A DNA stretch of 64,000 nucleotides from Plantactinospora sp039889035 (GTDB lineage Bacteria; Actinomycetota; Actinomycetes; Mycobacteriales; Micromonosporaceae), in contig JBDQQY010000030.1 in the NCBI GenBank assembly GCA_039889035.1, positions 54,211 to 118,210 on the forward strand. Reading direction: 5' to 3'. Under the pieces are notes generated by a model, which saw only the letters and a list, made by a program, of their open reading frames with translations, was not told the DNA's origin and did no database searches. Positions within the stretch are counted from its first letter, which is position 1; every line of letters starts with the position of its first letter. The position numbers and the translations under genes are program-made. This document shows positions 57,001-64,000 of this stretch, in pieces.

Positions 57001-60000
57001 GCGGCCGAGCGCGTCGGTCTCGCCGGTCCGGTTGCCGTGCGCGTCGTACGTGTACGTGGTCAGGTACGTGTTGTCGGTCGCCGACGCGGAGCCCTGGCCG
57101 CGGACCTCCATCAGCCGGTCGTTGAGACTGTTCGGCTCCGGGTTGGCCTCGGTGGCGTTCGGGTAGTAGCTCGAGTACGCCGTGGAGCACCGATTCGCCG
57201 AGCGGTCCTGGCAGGTCGTGACCGCGACGACGTTGCCGCGCGCGTCGTGCTCGTTGATGGTCATGTTGCCGTTGGGATCGGTGACCGTACGCAGCTGGCC
57301 TTTGCCGCTGTAGCCGTACCGGGTCGCGTGACCCAACGCGTCGACGTCGGCGACCTTGCGTCCGTACATCAGGTCGTTGATCGTCGCGGTGACGGCATCG
57401 CCGGGCCCCAGGACCCGGTACTCGATCTCGCCTGTGGGCGCCGACTTCACCGCGTTGCGCGCCTTGAACTGGTACGACGCCTGCGATTCGTCGATCACCG
57501 AGCGGTAGACGGCTGCCTCGGCGAGACTGCCGCTGAAATAGTTCATGCCGGAGTCGACGCCCCAGAAGTTGCCATTGCCGGAGGGGATCGCGGCAGCGCC
57601 GAGGGCGTAGTTCTCTGCCACCGGGGTGAGCTTCGTGGGACCGGTCGACGACTGGGCCCTGACCCCGTCGACGTACAGCGTCTGGGTGTTGCCGTCGGTG
57701 GTCAGCACCGCGTGGTGCCACTTGCCGTCGTTGACCGCCGTTGTGCTGACCAGCGACGGGCGCCAGCCCAGTCCGGTGGTCTGGTTACAGTCGTACAGCT
57801 GGAGATCGGTGCCGTCGACGGTGGACGAGCCCGGCAGGTGAAGGCACCGGGACGACTGCACGTTGCGCAGCGCCCCGCCGTCTGCCCGCCATTGATGGGC
57901 GGCCTTGCTGGGAACGCAGTCCCAGATCACGATCCGCGTGCCGTTGGCGGTGGCGTCGCTGTGGGGGACCATGCATTTGCCGAAGGACTGGATGGTGAAG
58001 GTGGTGGCACTCGCATCGGTCGGCACCAGTGACCAGTTCTGGGCGGCACTGCCGTTACAGGTGTACGACTGGACCCCGGTGCCGTTGGCGGTGGCGCCGC
58101 CGGTGAGATCGACGCACTTGCCGGCCGCCGTGACGGCATTGATCGGGCCGGTCGGTGTGCTCGACGGCGCCAGCGCACGCAGCTTGCCGTCCGAGGTGAT
58201 CCACATCGTCGGTGCGTTGTACGACGTCGCAGGCAGGCCGCTCTCCCTCGTGCCCATCAGCACGGTGCGCGATGAGCTGGTGTTGAACCACATCGACACC
58301 GAACTGGGTCCGGCCGGCATCATCCCGGAGGGCAGGGCCACGAACGAGCTGCTTCCGTCGAACAGCGCCGCCGAACCGTGCTCCGTCCCGAACGGCCCGT
58401 CCACCATGCCGAGGTCGACATTGTTGAAGGTGGCCGTACCGCCGTTGACCTGGTTGACCGCCTGCTGGTGACCGGCGGAATCGGCCAGGCGCCAGTAGTC
58501 CGTCGGCGCGCCACCGAGCACGGCACTCTCGTACACCTTGGTGGAACCCTGCAGCTCCGGGGTTCGGGGTCGCCACACACCGCCGTTGCCGTCGGTCACC
58601 TGTGCGACGCGGCCGGTGTCGCCGTCGTATGTGACAGCAGCGGCGGTACCGCCGGAGGGGCGCGACACCTTGGTCATCGACTTGACGTCTACATTGGCGT
58701 TCTTCAGTGTTTCGACCACTGGCCGCTCCACGGCCGAGTCGAAGTACGCCACCTCGGCGATCGACCCGGTGAACCGGTCGAGCCAGCCCTGATTCGAAAC
58801 GTCGTCGTAGTGCGGCTGGTTGGGCCAGCCGCCGCCGAGGAAACCCTTGCCGAGGTACGAACTCTTCGGGCTCATGTCCTGCACGGTCACGTCGTTCTCG
58901 GAGTCGACCCGCTCCCCGTCGACGAACAGCTCCTGCCGGTTGCCGGAGGCTGACAACACCACGTGGTGCCATTTGCCGTCGGCCACCACCTTGTTTTCGG
59001 ACACCATCGGGTCGTGCGCCCCGTAGGGGAACAGCTGATACAGCGGTCGGTTGTTGCTGCACGTCCAGATGTGCATCGGGGCGCCGCTCGCCATGCCCTC
59101 GGACTCCAGGCACAGACCGGAGTTGACGTTGACGATCTGGCCGTCCACCTGAACGTCCCACGTCTGGTTGCCCTGGGTGGTATCGCAGCCGAACGCGACC
59201 AGATCGCTGCCGTTAGCAAAGCCGTGGTCTTCGGTGTCCAGACACCTGTCGACCCCGCCGGTGGTGACCTTCAGCATCCCGTCCAGCGTCCAGGTGAAGT
59301 TCTGGTTGGCCCCACCCGTGCAGTTGGTCAGCGTGACGGCCGCGCCGTTGCTGCTGGACACGGTCAGGCACTGACCGTTGCCCGAGGACTGCAGCGGGCC
59401 GATCCGCGTGCCTCTCTGTGGCGCCTTCGGGAAGCCGCCCCTCAGTTTGCCGTTCGAGTCGATATACAGCGTCGGGTTGTAGGCCCGGTAGGTGCTGGTC
59501 GCGGTCGAGGTGACGTCCTCCATCGACTGGCCGTACAGGACACCGGCGCCGTCGCTGAGGGTGGTCTTGAACCACATACTGATCGCCTGGGTCGTGGCGT
59601 CGCCAGCCAGCTTCAACGGCAGCTGAACCTGTGACGTCGTACCGTTGAAGCCGGCCGCCGTCGCGGTCGATCCGGCGAGCGGGCCGGGCTGGCCCAGCGT
59701 CACGTCGGTGTACGTGCCGCCGTCGGTGCCCCCGTTCTCCAGCACCGAACTCTGAGCCGTGTTCCGGCCGACCGGCTCGTTCAACCGCCAATACGAGTAC
59801 GGCCGTACGTTGGCGACCGCGGTCGGATACACCGACCGCGACGTGGCGTACTCGTAGGTGTGGCAGGCCGTCGCACTCGTCGGCGGGCAGACCGCGGTCA
59901 GCGCGCCGTCGGTGTACGTGTACTTCCACGTATTCGCGGTACTAGCGTCACCGGCCACCGCCGCGTTCGTGGACACCGAGGCCACCCGCGGCGGCGACGT

Positions 60001-62598
60001 GGCCGTCCACTGGAAGTCGAGCGTGCGGCCGGACGCGGTGAGGATGCGCGAGACGAGGTTGGCGCTGGTGTAGGTGAAGGTGTGGGCGAGACCGGCGCTG
60101 TCCTTGATCGCGGAGATCCCGAACTTGCCGTCAGCGAGCGTGCGCCCGAACTCGTACGTCACACCGCTCTTCTCGGTGAGCCGATACCCGCCGGCGTCGA
60201 GCGTGCTCAAGGTGGCGGATCGACCCGCGGGCGAAAAGAACGTGTTGTCGGCGTTACGGCCGAACGCCGTCTCGCGGCCGTCCAGGTGGGTCACGGTCAC
60301 GGTGTTGACCGCAGTGCTGCTCCCGACGGTCGCCGTCTTCTCCACGGCCTGGGCGTCCAGCACGCTCGACCAGCCCACACCGAAAGCCTGATCAGTGCGT
60401 GGGTCGATGCCGTTGTACGAGCGGGCGATCTCCAGCGGCGGCCCGACCGTGGTGACCGTCGCGTCCCGGGCGGTGGACGTGTAGTTGCCGATGACCGGAT
60501 CGAAACCCTGCCCGGTGTTCTGCGACAACCCGGCCGTAACCGGCGGCTGCGGCACCGGTGTGGTGAGCAGCTGCTTCACCAGATACTTGGCGTTGGAGGC
60601 CAGGCCGTCTTCGACCTCGACGGTCCAGTAGTAGTTCTCCCCCCACACCAACGTCCCGGCCGGAACCGTCCACGATTTCTTCGTGATCCAGGACGACGTC
60701 GCAATCTGCGTCTTCGCGTCCTTGGCGTAGACGACGAACCGGTACCGCATCGACTTCGGCCAGTTGTCCGGGTCGATCGCGTCCGCCACCAGCTCCGGCC
60801 TCAGCGTCGCCACCGATGCCCCGTACGCCGGGTACTGCTCGTTGACCTGCGGCTCCACGTTGTAGTCGTAGGTCAGCGACAGATACGGCGCGTAGCTGCC
60901 GTCGCCGAAGTCCCGAGAGGTGAATCGCTTCCAGCCAGCCGAATCGGTCTCCGAGGCGGTCAGTGCCAGACCGAAGTTCGCCACGGTGCCACTGGTCCAG
61001 CCGTTGAACGTCTTGACCGGCAGCGACACCGCCCGCCACGCGCCGACCGACCGGTCACCGGCAGTGTTCGCGCACGCCGGGGAGTTGTCCGTAATCGTCC
61101 ACGAGCCGATCGGTGTCGTGTAATCCGGAGCATCCGACAGGGCCCCGGACCCGATCGTGTTCCGGTCCCAGGCCTCCAGGACACGGTGCACGTAGATGGG
61201 AAGGTGGCTGGTGCAGTCGTACGACCAGGTGTGGAAGGCCACCAGCATCGCCGACCGGATCTGCGTCCCCATGATTCCATCGCCGGCGAGGTTGTCGAAG
61301 TGGAGGAACGACCGGGCCTTGGTGGTGCCACCGTTGTGGGTGCCCACGGGCAGGTTGTCGCCGAAGTAGGGATCAGTCGTCGACGCGTCGTTGTCAACGA
61401 ACGCGTCCCTGCTGACACTGGTCGACTCGGGATAGGTCACCGACGGGTCGATACGCACCGGGTACTGCCGAGCCGGATCGTTGAGCCACGCCGCGTCCGC
61501 GGTCACCTTCAGCGCCGGCCCACCATCGACGGTGACCAGCTCGTAGTCCACGCCCGCCGACTCTGCCGGCGCACCCGACTTCGGGTCGACCTTCGAGTCC
61601 TGCATGTGGCCGGCCGGCACCTGCAGCGCCACCTTGCCGTCGGCGCCGAGCAGGTCCACCGAACCGTCGGTCTTCTCCTTCGCGGTCAGCCCTTCCAGCT
61701 TCAACGGGAACAGCCACCGGTTACCGGCCGCCGGGGAGTCGATGACGATCGTCTCTTTCAGGCCGTTCTTGGTGGCCTGCAGCTCGAGGTCGGTTCCCGG
61801 CAGGATGTCCCGGTAGGTCGCCTTCGAATCCTCGACGGCCGCGGGTACGTCCGCCGCACCCGCCAGGTCGTAAGCGAACGTCTGGCCGGCCGGGGTCGTG
61901 ACCGACGCCAACGCCTCATCCACAGACGCGACCCGCGCCTCGGGGCCGGTCGGGACCGGCGCTGACGGCGACGGAGAACCGGATCGGGATGCCGTGGCGC
62001 TCGGGGAGGGCGACACGGGCTCGGACTCATCCGAACTCGTCGCCGCGAGGGTCACGTCGATCGAGTTGGCGCCCGCCTCGATCCGATCGCCGCGTTTGGT
62101 CAGCGTCGTGTCGATCGGCTGGTACGTGCCGTCAGCCGCCAGGTAGTTGATCCGCCCCTCGTGGATCTGCCGGGTGATCGAGCCGTCCTCGTTGAGGAAC
62201 TCGTCATAGGTCGCCGTCGAACGCTCTGGCAGCCGCTTGCTGGTCCGCTCGTTGAAGCTCGTCTCGTCACCGGGCTTCTTCGGCGTCTTGAACGCCGTCG
62301 ACGCCGGCTTCGTCGGCAATGCCGGATCGACGATGCCCCTGCCCCGGTCCGGCGCCTTGCCCGCGCCGCCATCGGCAGTCGTCTCTCCGCTCGACACGTA
62401 ATGGCCGACGTCGGCCGCACCACCAGCCCACTGCTGGACCGGCAACCCCGTGACGGCGGCCAGCGCAGACCCCTGCCGCAACGCTGAGAGCAGGTCCGGC
62501 AGCGGCCACCCGCCGCCGTTCGCCGGGATCACCTCCGGCGGCAGGCCCAGCGACAAACCCACGGCAAGCGCGGTCACGACAGCTATCCGCCGCCTCAT
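51049..62598 (-). CDS. Secreted RHS/YD-repeat polymorphic toxin with Hint domain
   Basis: A 3849-residue cell-surface or secreted toxin. Signal peptide at about 1-27; a DNRLRE-type beta domain (about 400-620); an RHS-entry segment (DPVIGNYTSTARD) near 720; YD repeats; two LamG-like domains each interrupted by a ricin-type lectin (about 985-1260 and 1440-1690); a third LamG near 2250-2440; more YD repeats; and the RHS core (GKVNMWSRWYDSETGAFDARD, about 3280). A Lys/Pro-rich stretch (about 3440-3510) precedes a Hint domain starting SCPEKHSFDPDTLV (Cys near 3541) and ending VLVHNC near 3710, which should cut off the tip. The 139-residue tip has DAEQN and VCRNRC, resembling a deaminase-fold zinc site. 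ATG at 62598 follows GAGGACGGGG; GTG at 62616 is an alternative. Confidence 0.9.
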   Translation of the reverse strand: MRRRIAVVTALAVGLSLGLPPEVIPANGGGWPLPDLLSALRQGSALAAVTGLPVQQWAGGAADVGHYVSSGETTADGGAGKAPDRGRGIVDPALPTKPASTAFKTPKKPGDETSFNERTSKRLPERSTATYDEFLNEDGSITRQIHEGRINYLAADGTYQPIDTTLTKRGDRIEAGANSIDVTLAATSSDESEPVSPSPSATASRSGSPSPSAPVPTGPEARVASVDEALASVTTPAGQTFAYDLAGAADVPAAVEDSKATYRDILPGTDLELQATKNGLKETIVIDSPAAGNRWLFPLKLEGLTAKEKTDGSVDLLGADGKVALQVPAGHMQDSKVDPKSGAPAESAGVDYELVTVDGGPALKVTADAAWLNDPARQYPVRIDPSVTYPESTSVSRDAFVDNDASTTDPYFGDNLPVGTHNGGTTKARSFLHFDNLAGDGIMGTQIRSAMLVAFHTWSYDCTSHLPIYVHRVLEAWDRNTIGSGALSDAPDYTTPIGSWTITDNSPACANTAGDRSVGAWRAVSLPVKTFNGWTSGTVANFGLALTASETDSAGWKRFTSRDFGDGSYAPYLSLTYDYNVEPQVNEQYPAYGASVATLRPELVADAIDPDNWPKSMRYRFVVYAKDAKTQIATSSWITKKSWTVPAGTLVWGENYYWTVEVEDGLASNAKYLVKQLLTTPVPQPPVTAGLSQNTGQGFDPVIGNYTSTARDATVTTVGPPLEIARSYNGIDPRTDQAFGVGWSSVLDAQAVEKTATVGSSTAVNTVTVTHLDGRETAFGRNADNTFFSPAGRSATLSTLDAGGYRLTEKSGVTYEFGRTLADGKFGISAIKDSAGLAHTFTYTSANLVSRILTASGRTLDFQWTATSPPRVASVSTNAAVAGDASTANTWKYTYTDGALTAVCPPTSATACHTYEYATSRSVYPTAVANVRPYSYWRLNEPVGRNTAQSSVLENGGTDGGTYTDVTLGQPGPLAGSTATAAGFNGTTSQVQLPLKLAGDATTQAISMWFKTTLSDGAGVLYGQSMEDVTSTATSTYRAYNPTLYIDSNGKLRGGFPKAPQRGTRIGPLQSSGNGQCLTVSSSNGAAVTLTNCTGGANQNFTWTLDGMLKVTTGGVDRCLDTEDHGFANGSDLVAFGCDTTQGNQTWDVQVDGQIVNVNSGLCLESEGMASGAPMHIWTCSNNRPLYQLFPYGAHDPMVSENKVVADGKWHHVVLSASGNRQELFVDGERVDSENDVTVQDMSPKSSYLGKGFLGGGWPNQPHYDDVSNQGWLDRFTGSIAEVAYFDSAVERPVVETLKNANVDVKSMTKVSRPSGGTAAAVTYDGDTGRVAQVTDGNGGVWRPRTPELQGSTKVYESAVLGGAPTDYWRLADSAGHQQAVNQVNGGTATFNNVDLGMVDGPFGTEHGSAALFDGSSSFVALPSGMMPAGPSSVSMWFNTSSSRTVLMGTRESGLPATSYNAPTMWITSDGKLRALAPSSTPTGPINAVTAAGKCVDLTGGATANGTGVQSYTCNGSAAQNWSLVPTDASATTFTIQSFGKCMVPHSDATANGTRIVIWDCVPSKAAHQWRADGGALRNVQSSRCLHLPGSSTVDGTDLQLYDCNQTTGLGWRPSLVSTTAVNDGKWHHAVLTTDGNTQTLYVDGVRAQSSTGPTKLTPVAENYALGAAAIPSGNGNFWGVDSGMNYFSGSLAEAAVYRSVIDESQASYQFKARNAVKSAPTGEIEYRVLGPGDAVTATINDLMYGRKVADVDALGHATRYGYSGKGQLRTVTDPNGNMTINEHDARGNVVAVTTCQDRSANRCSTAYSSYYPNATEANPEPNSLNDRLMEVRGQGSASATDNTYLTTYTYDAHGNRTGETDALGRRTKITYTDGITAGPAGGGYDSATPPAGLPWKVVKPDGGLQTVLYYANGDIAEQTDPAGAITRYEYDGLGRTTREIEVVNGKAGATTTYTHDRQDRVVTVTDPTVTNAVTGAKHTPVATLVYNVDGLMTSETVEDTTGGDASRTVSYGYDAFGRRTSQTDAMNKTTRFGYDAYGRLSKEINADESTVETIYDAVGNELKTVVKNWNPAAEEGAKDLTVRSLKYDPAGRLASETDAMGWVTEYTYTDNNLLRTVVRRDPSTGASHVMEDNTYNAAGQKIGQVTNNGRATSTGTYDAAGRVLTTTAEVTDTTGTTTTTTKRITSYEYSVEDDVVSTRLSDGTNLLGHSDTMYDRLGRVRQQTTFLATGLTPTMRWKLDQAGGTTTADAAGNNTGTVDGAVTWSAERSGAASFTGSTAASIVGQPPVDTTRAFTLTAWAKLAVKDTDRHVFAIGGDLGNSALKLFYDNAADSWRLTMAVRRADGTVGFQSSTSTAGSATSDWQHLAVVVTPATTTGGTSTAQLYVDGAVKGALSTTERFNNQATDLRVGAQTASSGLFAGLIDDVQAYQKALTPAEVGQLLAGTAPTAAAQVSRTTNGLDKSGSVTSVTGPNGQTSYIVNDEAGRGVVTTTPPVSTVLGEGAPLTAIAESRIGFNTFGEATHQQDPYGNVTTNRYDALGRMVEQESPAYTTPGPAATTMTAKRTVEYNDVGQVRFSTDPLEATTEYKYDLLGRTTEIIAPDQGVTKYGYDLVGNLLSHTDPNGATVQSTFDYLGRTLTSTSAVRQTGAAYTTEYKYDNGSPWPTSVISPDKVVTRAEYNSAGEPTRITDGAGQVTKMTYDGAGRVVRTTAPDGTYSTAAYNLAGQQFSATDYSAAGVLLRNESQRFDVSGNLVAFTDARKATKTFGYDALDQLVTQRESVGPSQTITTEFGYDLTGRQTRFTDGRGNKFITTYNTWGLPESQIEPATTSTPNTADRTFTMTYDKGGRLTRVDSPGGVTVSSEYDAMGRLRKSSGTGAQATTTDKTFTYDKAGRMESFAGSAGTNQIAYDDRGLVTSITGVSGNSSYTYNGDGALTSRTDAAGTTSYSYDTAGRAQKVENAAAGVNMTYSYDTMSRVEKIHYPGTVRTFGYNDLQQLTSDELRNAAGTTVAKIDYEWNLNDSLTKKTTTGFNGASTNTYEYDLANRLTLWDNGTTPVVYAYDKSGNRVQAGTTTFTYDQRNQLVSDSSGTTYQYTPRGTLLSTNRGGQTVITETDAFNQVKVQGTKAGGSTSYSYDGLGRMLQAGVSYTGLGNDVAADGSTVYVRDVAGGLVAVASGSTKRYAWTDAHTDVVGEFTDTGATLAGSVSYDPWGRVVAAGGMVGKLGYQQEWTDQSTGKVNMWSRWYDSETGAFDARDTANNSPAPTSGSANRFAYAEGDPLSNTDTTGNAVDGKCGEYDYACAVRKFQAAMDVYNDAMEQRDRDMQAAGAQIAAQEAEFQRAERESQTSLLDILLQVGIGTLLDIIGYTALQGCLGGSLWDCADLASNALGPIKAIKLGRSLFRAAERAFDGYRAWKRIVDGAQSAMRRASDAINAGRKLLSDVMKKVPKKPKPPKKKKKPAAKKKPKPKPKVERKPKPSTQAKPQKPKAEPKKETAPTKQAKPQKPAPTNKEPKKENRRAEEQDSGPSSAEAGQDPADLSSCPEKHSFDPDTLVLMADGTSRRISEVAIGDEVRATDPQTGKDGAREVTVLHANRDRELTDVTVSDRPADDTTADRKPINEGNGERSTRGPTTSVLKTTAHHPFWDVTTGAWVDAAELVVGESALVGPDGQIQYVTAVRNFTGSEVMRDLTVDDIHTYYVIAGNEPVLVHNCGFSDRAREIWDAEPDQYIKDNVSTVAVIRAQTPHGPVDLIGGNGDGLTPAQMSVPLKPGEMHVPNIPGTDAEQNIFLYMHANGYELIAGGTSRNVCRNRCHPWVQRFGGAMQGEVYPGNGKKTTRQRSFLKLNPEG

Positions 62599-62709
62599 AG
62601 CGAGCCCCGTCCTCACAGCCGATCCAAAGGTGCCGCGGCAGCATGCACCACGATCGTCACTGGTAGCAAGATCTTGATTGCGGGGCGAAAACCTGCGTAC
62701 CCTCGCGCG

Positions 62710-63288
62710 GTGTCCAACAAGCCGAGGCCGCGGGCTCCGCAGCGGTATAGGTCACAACCCCCGATAGCTCCACGATGGCGGGGCGTAAAGGTTTTCGCAC
62801 CAGGCCGGCCCCGCTGGATCGGTCTGACCACGGCCGTCGCCGTCATCGCAGGCCTGACCACCTGGGCCCTGTGGCCGGACCCTCCGCGCCAGCGCGAATA
62901 CCTCGACGCGACCGCCTGCCTGCTCACCGACGAGTCCGGCGTCACCGCCGAACCGGCGGCCACGGTCTGGACGACCATGCAGGAAGCCTCAGCCGCCAGC
63001 CTGGTACGAGTTCAATACCTCCCGGTCAACGGGCCCCAGACCACTCAGAACGCGACCGTCTACCTCAACTCGTTGGCGAGCCGCCGCTGCGGCGCCATCA
63101 TCGCTGTCGGTCAGGCTCCGGTCGACGCCACCGCCGACGTCGCCGGCAAACACCCCGAGGTGCGATTTATGATCGTAGGGACGAGCACGAGTGTCCCAGG
63201 CATACGCGCCCTCGATCCCGCATCACCGGAAACCCTACGAACAGAACTGAACGAGCTACTCGAAACCCTCGCCGACAGCGCGGCTTGA
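62710..63288 (+). CDS. Membrane-anchored hypothetical protein, BMP/periplasmic-binding-like
   Basis: A 192-residue protein with a basic N terminus (about 1-30), a single transmembrane segment (GLTTAVAVIAGLTTWALW, about 38-55) and an extracytoplasmic domain of about 135 residues. ACLLTDESGV, ASRRCGAIIAVGQAPV and HPEVRFMIVG recall the first lobe of the periplasmic-binding BMP/type-1 family, but only half such a domain is present. The start is uncertain: GTG at 62710 was used, and TTG at 62674 is possible. It diverges from the large RHS gene with a 111-bp gap and so may share its control region. A role in toxin export or surface signalling would be speculation. Confidence 0.6.
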   Translation: MSNKPRPRAPQRYRSQPPIAPRWRGVKVFAPGRPRWIGLTTAVAVIAGLTTWALWPDPPRQREYLDATACLLTDESGVTAEPAATVWTTMQEASAASLVRVQYLPVNGPQTTQNATVYLNSLASRRCGAIIAVGQAPVDATADVAGKHPEVRFMIVGTSTSVPGIRALDPASPETLRTELNELLETLADSAA

Positions 63289-63512
63289 TCCGCGCGGAAT
63301 CGCCCTCAGCCGCACCGCGACGCCGACCCGCCTCCAGTAGCGCCCGCCTGCCTTCCTCGCTGCGCTCGCGCCCGCTCGCATTGCGTCCCTGCGGCGGTGC
63401 CGTCGAGCACGGATCGAGAGGTGCTGACTGGTTGCCCGAGCGTCGCCGATCTTGGCTAGAGTGCGGGTCGGCTACCGCGCGTCCGGGTCAGCGGTGCAGT
63501 GGGAGGAACGAC

Positions 63513-63710
63513 GTGACATCCAAGCTATCGCCACCGACGTTCCTGCTCGCCCGGCCGACCCGGCGCAGGGTGCTGACCGCCGGTCTGGCCGGGGCGGGCA
63601 TGCTAGCCGCGGGGATCACCGGCCACGTGCGGGCCGCGCACGCTGCCCCGCCGGGGCGGCGCGCCCTCGGGCGTACCGGCGAGCGGCTCCCGGCGATCGG
63701 GCTCGCCCTC
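63513..63710 (+). pseudogene. Aldo/keto reductase with Tat signal, 3'-truncated
   Basis: The first 60 or so codons of an exported aldo/keto reductase. A twin-arginine signal (RPTRRRVLTAGLAGAGML) is followed by a hydrophobic stretch and an AHAAPP cleavage region, then GRRALGRTGERLPAIGL, the first strand of the AKR barrel. Similarity stops near 63708, and the remaining frame to 63848 is unrelated. GTG at 63513 has a strong GGGAGGAACGAC site. The rest of the barrel, with the catalytic Tyr, is missing, so it is a broken gene. Confidence 0.75.
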
Positions 63711-63913
63711 ACCAGCCTCGACCTGCGCCCCGAGGCGGCGAACCACTGGAGGATGGAGCCGATCAGCTGCTTGACGAACCAGTGGTCCATGTCAACCCCC
63801 GATCCAGCCCTGCACGATCGCGAGCAGAACCGGCGCGAGGACCGCTAGCACGTAACCGAGGAGGGGCGTTCTTAGAGGACGTCTGATTCACGTACTTCGT
63901 CGGTTATGTGGGT
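63711..63913 (-). other. Scar containing ends of two unknown minus-strand genes, plus an IS end
   Basis: About 165 bp of foreign sequence lies between the cut reductase and the IS5 end. On the minus strand it holds a hydrophobic C-terminal fragment (LLGYVLAVLAPVLLAIVQGW, stop at 63792) and, 1 bp later, a new start (ATG 63790) beginning MDHWFVKQLIGSILQWFAAS before the junction. Both look like parts of a small membrane-protein operon; no family named. The stretch TTAGAGGACGTCTG near 63871 is probably the IS5 terminus. Confidence 0.4.
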
Positions 63914-64000
63914 TTAGCCGTATCGCCAGGTTGGGGTGGTTTCGGCGGTGAGGCGTTTGGCGAGGTTGTCGATCATGGCCAGGGTGATCATGCTGGCGGA
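63914..64000 (-). CDS. IS5-family transposase, C-terminal end (partial)
   Basis: The last 28 codons of a transposase entering from the right edge: MITLAMIDNLAKRLTAETTP, then a Trp-Arg end and stop TAA at 63914. This ending is typical of IS5-family DDE transposases in actinomycetes. The rest lies outside the window. Confidence 0.7.
   Translation of the reverse strand, partial: SASMITLAMIDNLAKRLTAETTPTWRYG

Noticed and set aside
53032..58032. Long plus-strand open frame (1666 codons) opposite the RHS gene
   Set aside because: No ribosome site or domains, Val/Gly/Arg-rich composition; it mirrors the YD-repeat gene, which is unmistakable on the other strand.
1..64000. rRNA or tRNA genes and CRISPR arrays
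   Set aside because: None recognised on reading both strands; short structured RNAs cannot be excluded without a covariance-model search.

Overview
The window is very GC-rich, uses many GTG starts with 4-bp stop/start overlaps, and carries a modular NRPS/PKS locus, secreted CBM13-bearing plant cell-wall hydrolases, StrR and GntR regulators and IS701/IS481/IS630/IS3/IS6/IS5 transposons. This points to a filamentous actinomycete. A Micromonosporaceae member (Micromonospora- or Actinoplanes-like) is my best guess, but that is inference from gene style and not from a marker gene.

Region 1 (1-25.96 kb) is most of a hybrid NRPS-PKS cluster. On the minus strand, reading right to left, are a stand-alone degenerate condensation protein, a StrR-type regulator, SbnA- and SbnB-like enzymes (2,3-diaminopropionate supply), a threonine-synthase-like PLP enzyme, a second and fully degenerate NRPS-like protein, a membrane-anchored penicillin-acylase-type hydrolase, a fatty-acyl-AMP-ligase-headed NRPS (FAAL-ACP-C-A-PCP) and the start of a PKS. 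On the plus strand are an MbtH protein, a free carrier protein, an aspartate decarboxylase (PanD, beta-alanine supply), a two-module NRPS and the 5' part of a carbamoyltransferase cut off at the cluster edge. My reading is a peptide-polyketide built on a fatty-acyl-primed line with beta-alanine-like and diaminopropionate-like units, whose acyl group may be removed outside the cell by the acylase.

Region 2 (26-30 kb) is a small catabolic block: a 5'-truncated iron-dependent dehydrogenase/maleylacetate reductase, a GntR/FCD regulator, a DJ-1/PfpI protein and a meta-cleavage-type alpha/beta hydrolase. It has broken genes at its left side.

Region 3 (30-50 kb) is a mobile-element graveyard. It holds one apparently intact serine recombinase, one truncated and frameshifted recombinase, IS6 and IS3 fragments, a complete IS3 element with inverted repeats, an intact IS701 transposase plus a foreign IS701 fragment, a frameshifted IS481 copy, a frameshifted IS630 copy and two decayed TnsA-like endonuclease genes. 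Embedded in it are a feruloyl-esterase-like CE1-CBM13 enzyme and a GH10-CBM13-GH62 xylanase. A LacI-type operator lies upstream of the xylanase, and the adjacent LacI repressor gene has lost its DNA-binding end to an IS fragment. Several small hypothetical genes survive between the elements.

Region 4 (50-62.6 kb) is a polymorphic toxin locus. A secreted 3849-residue RHS/YD-repeat protein carries lectin modules nested in LamG-like domains, a Lys/Pro-rich segment, a self-processing Hint domain and a short deaminase-like toxin tip. A candidate immunity gene starts 1 bp after it, and an orphan tip fragment lies further downstream. Region 5 (62.7-64 kb) has a membrane-anchored hypothetical protein, a Tat-exported aldo/keto reductase cut after its first strand, and the end of an IS5-family transposase running off the window.
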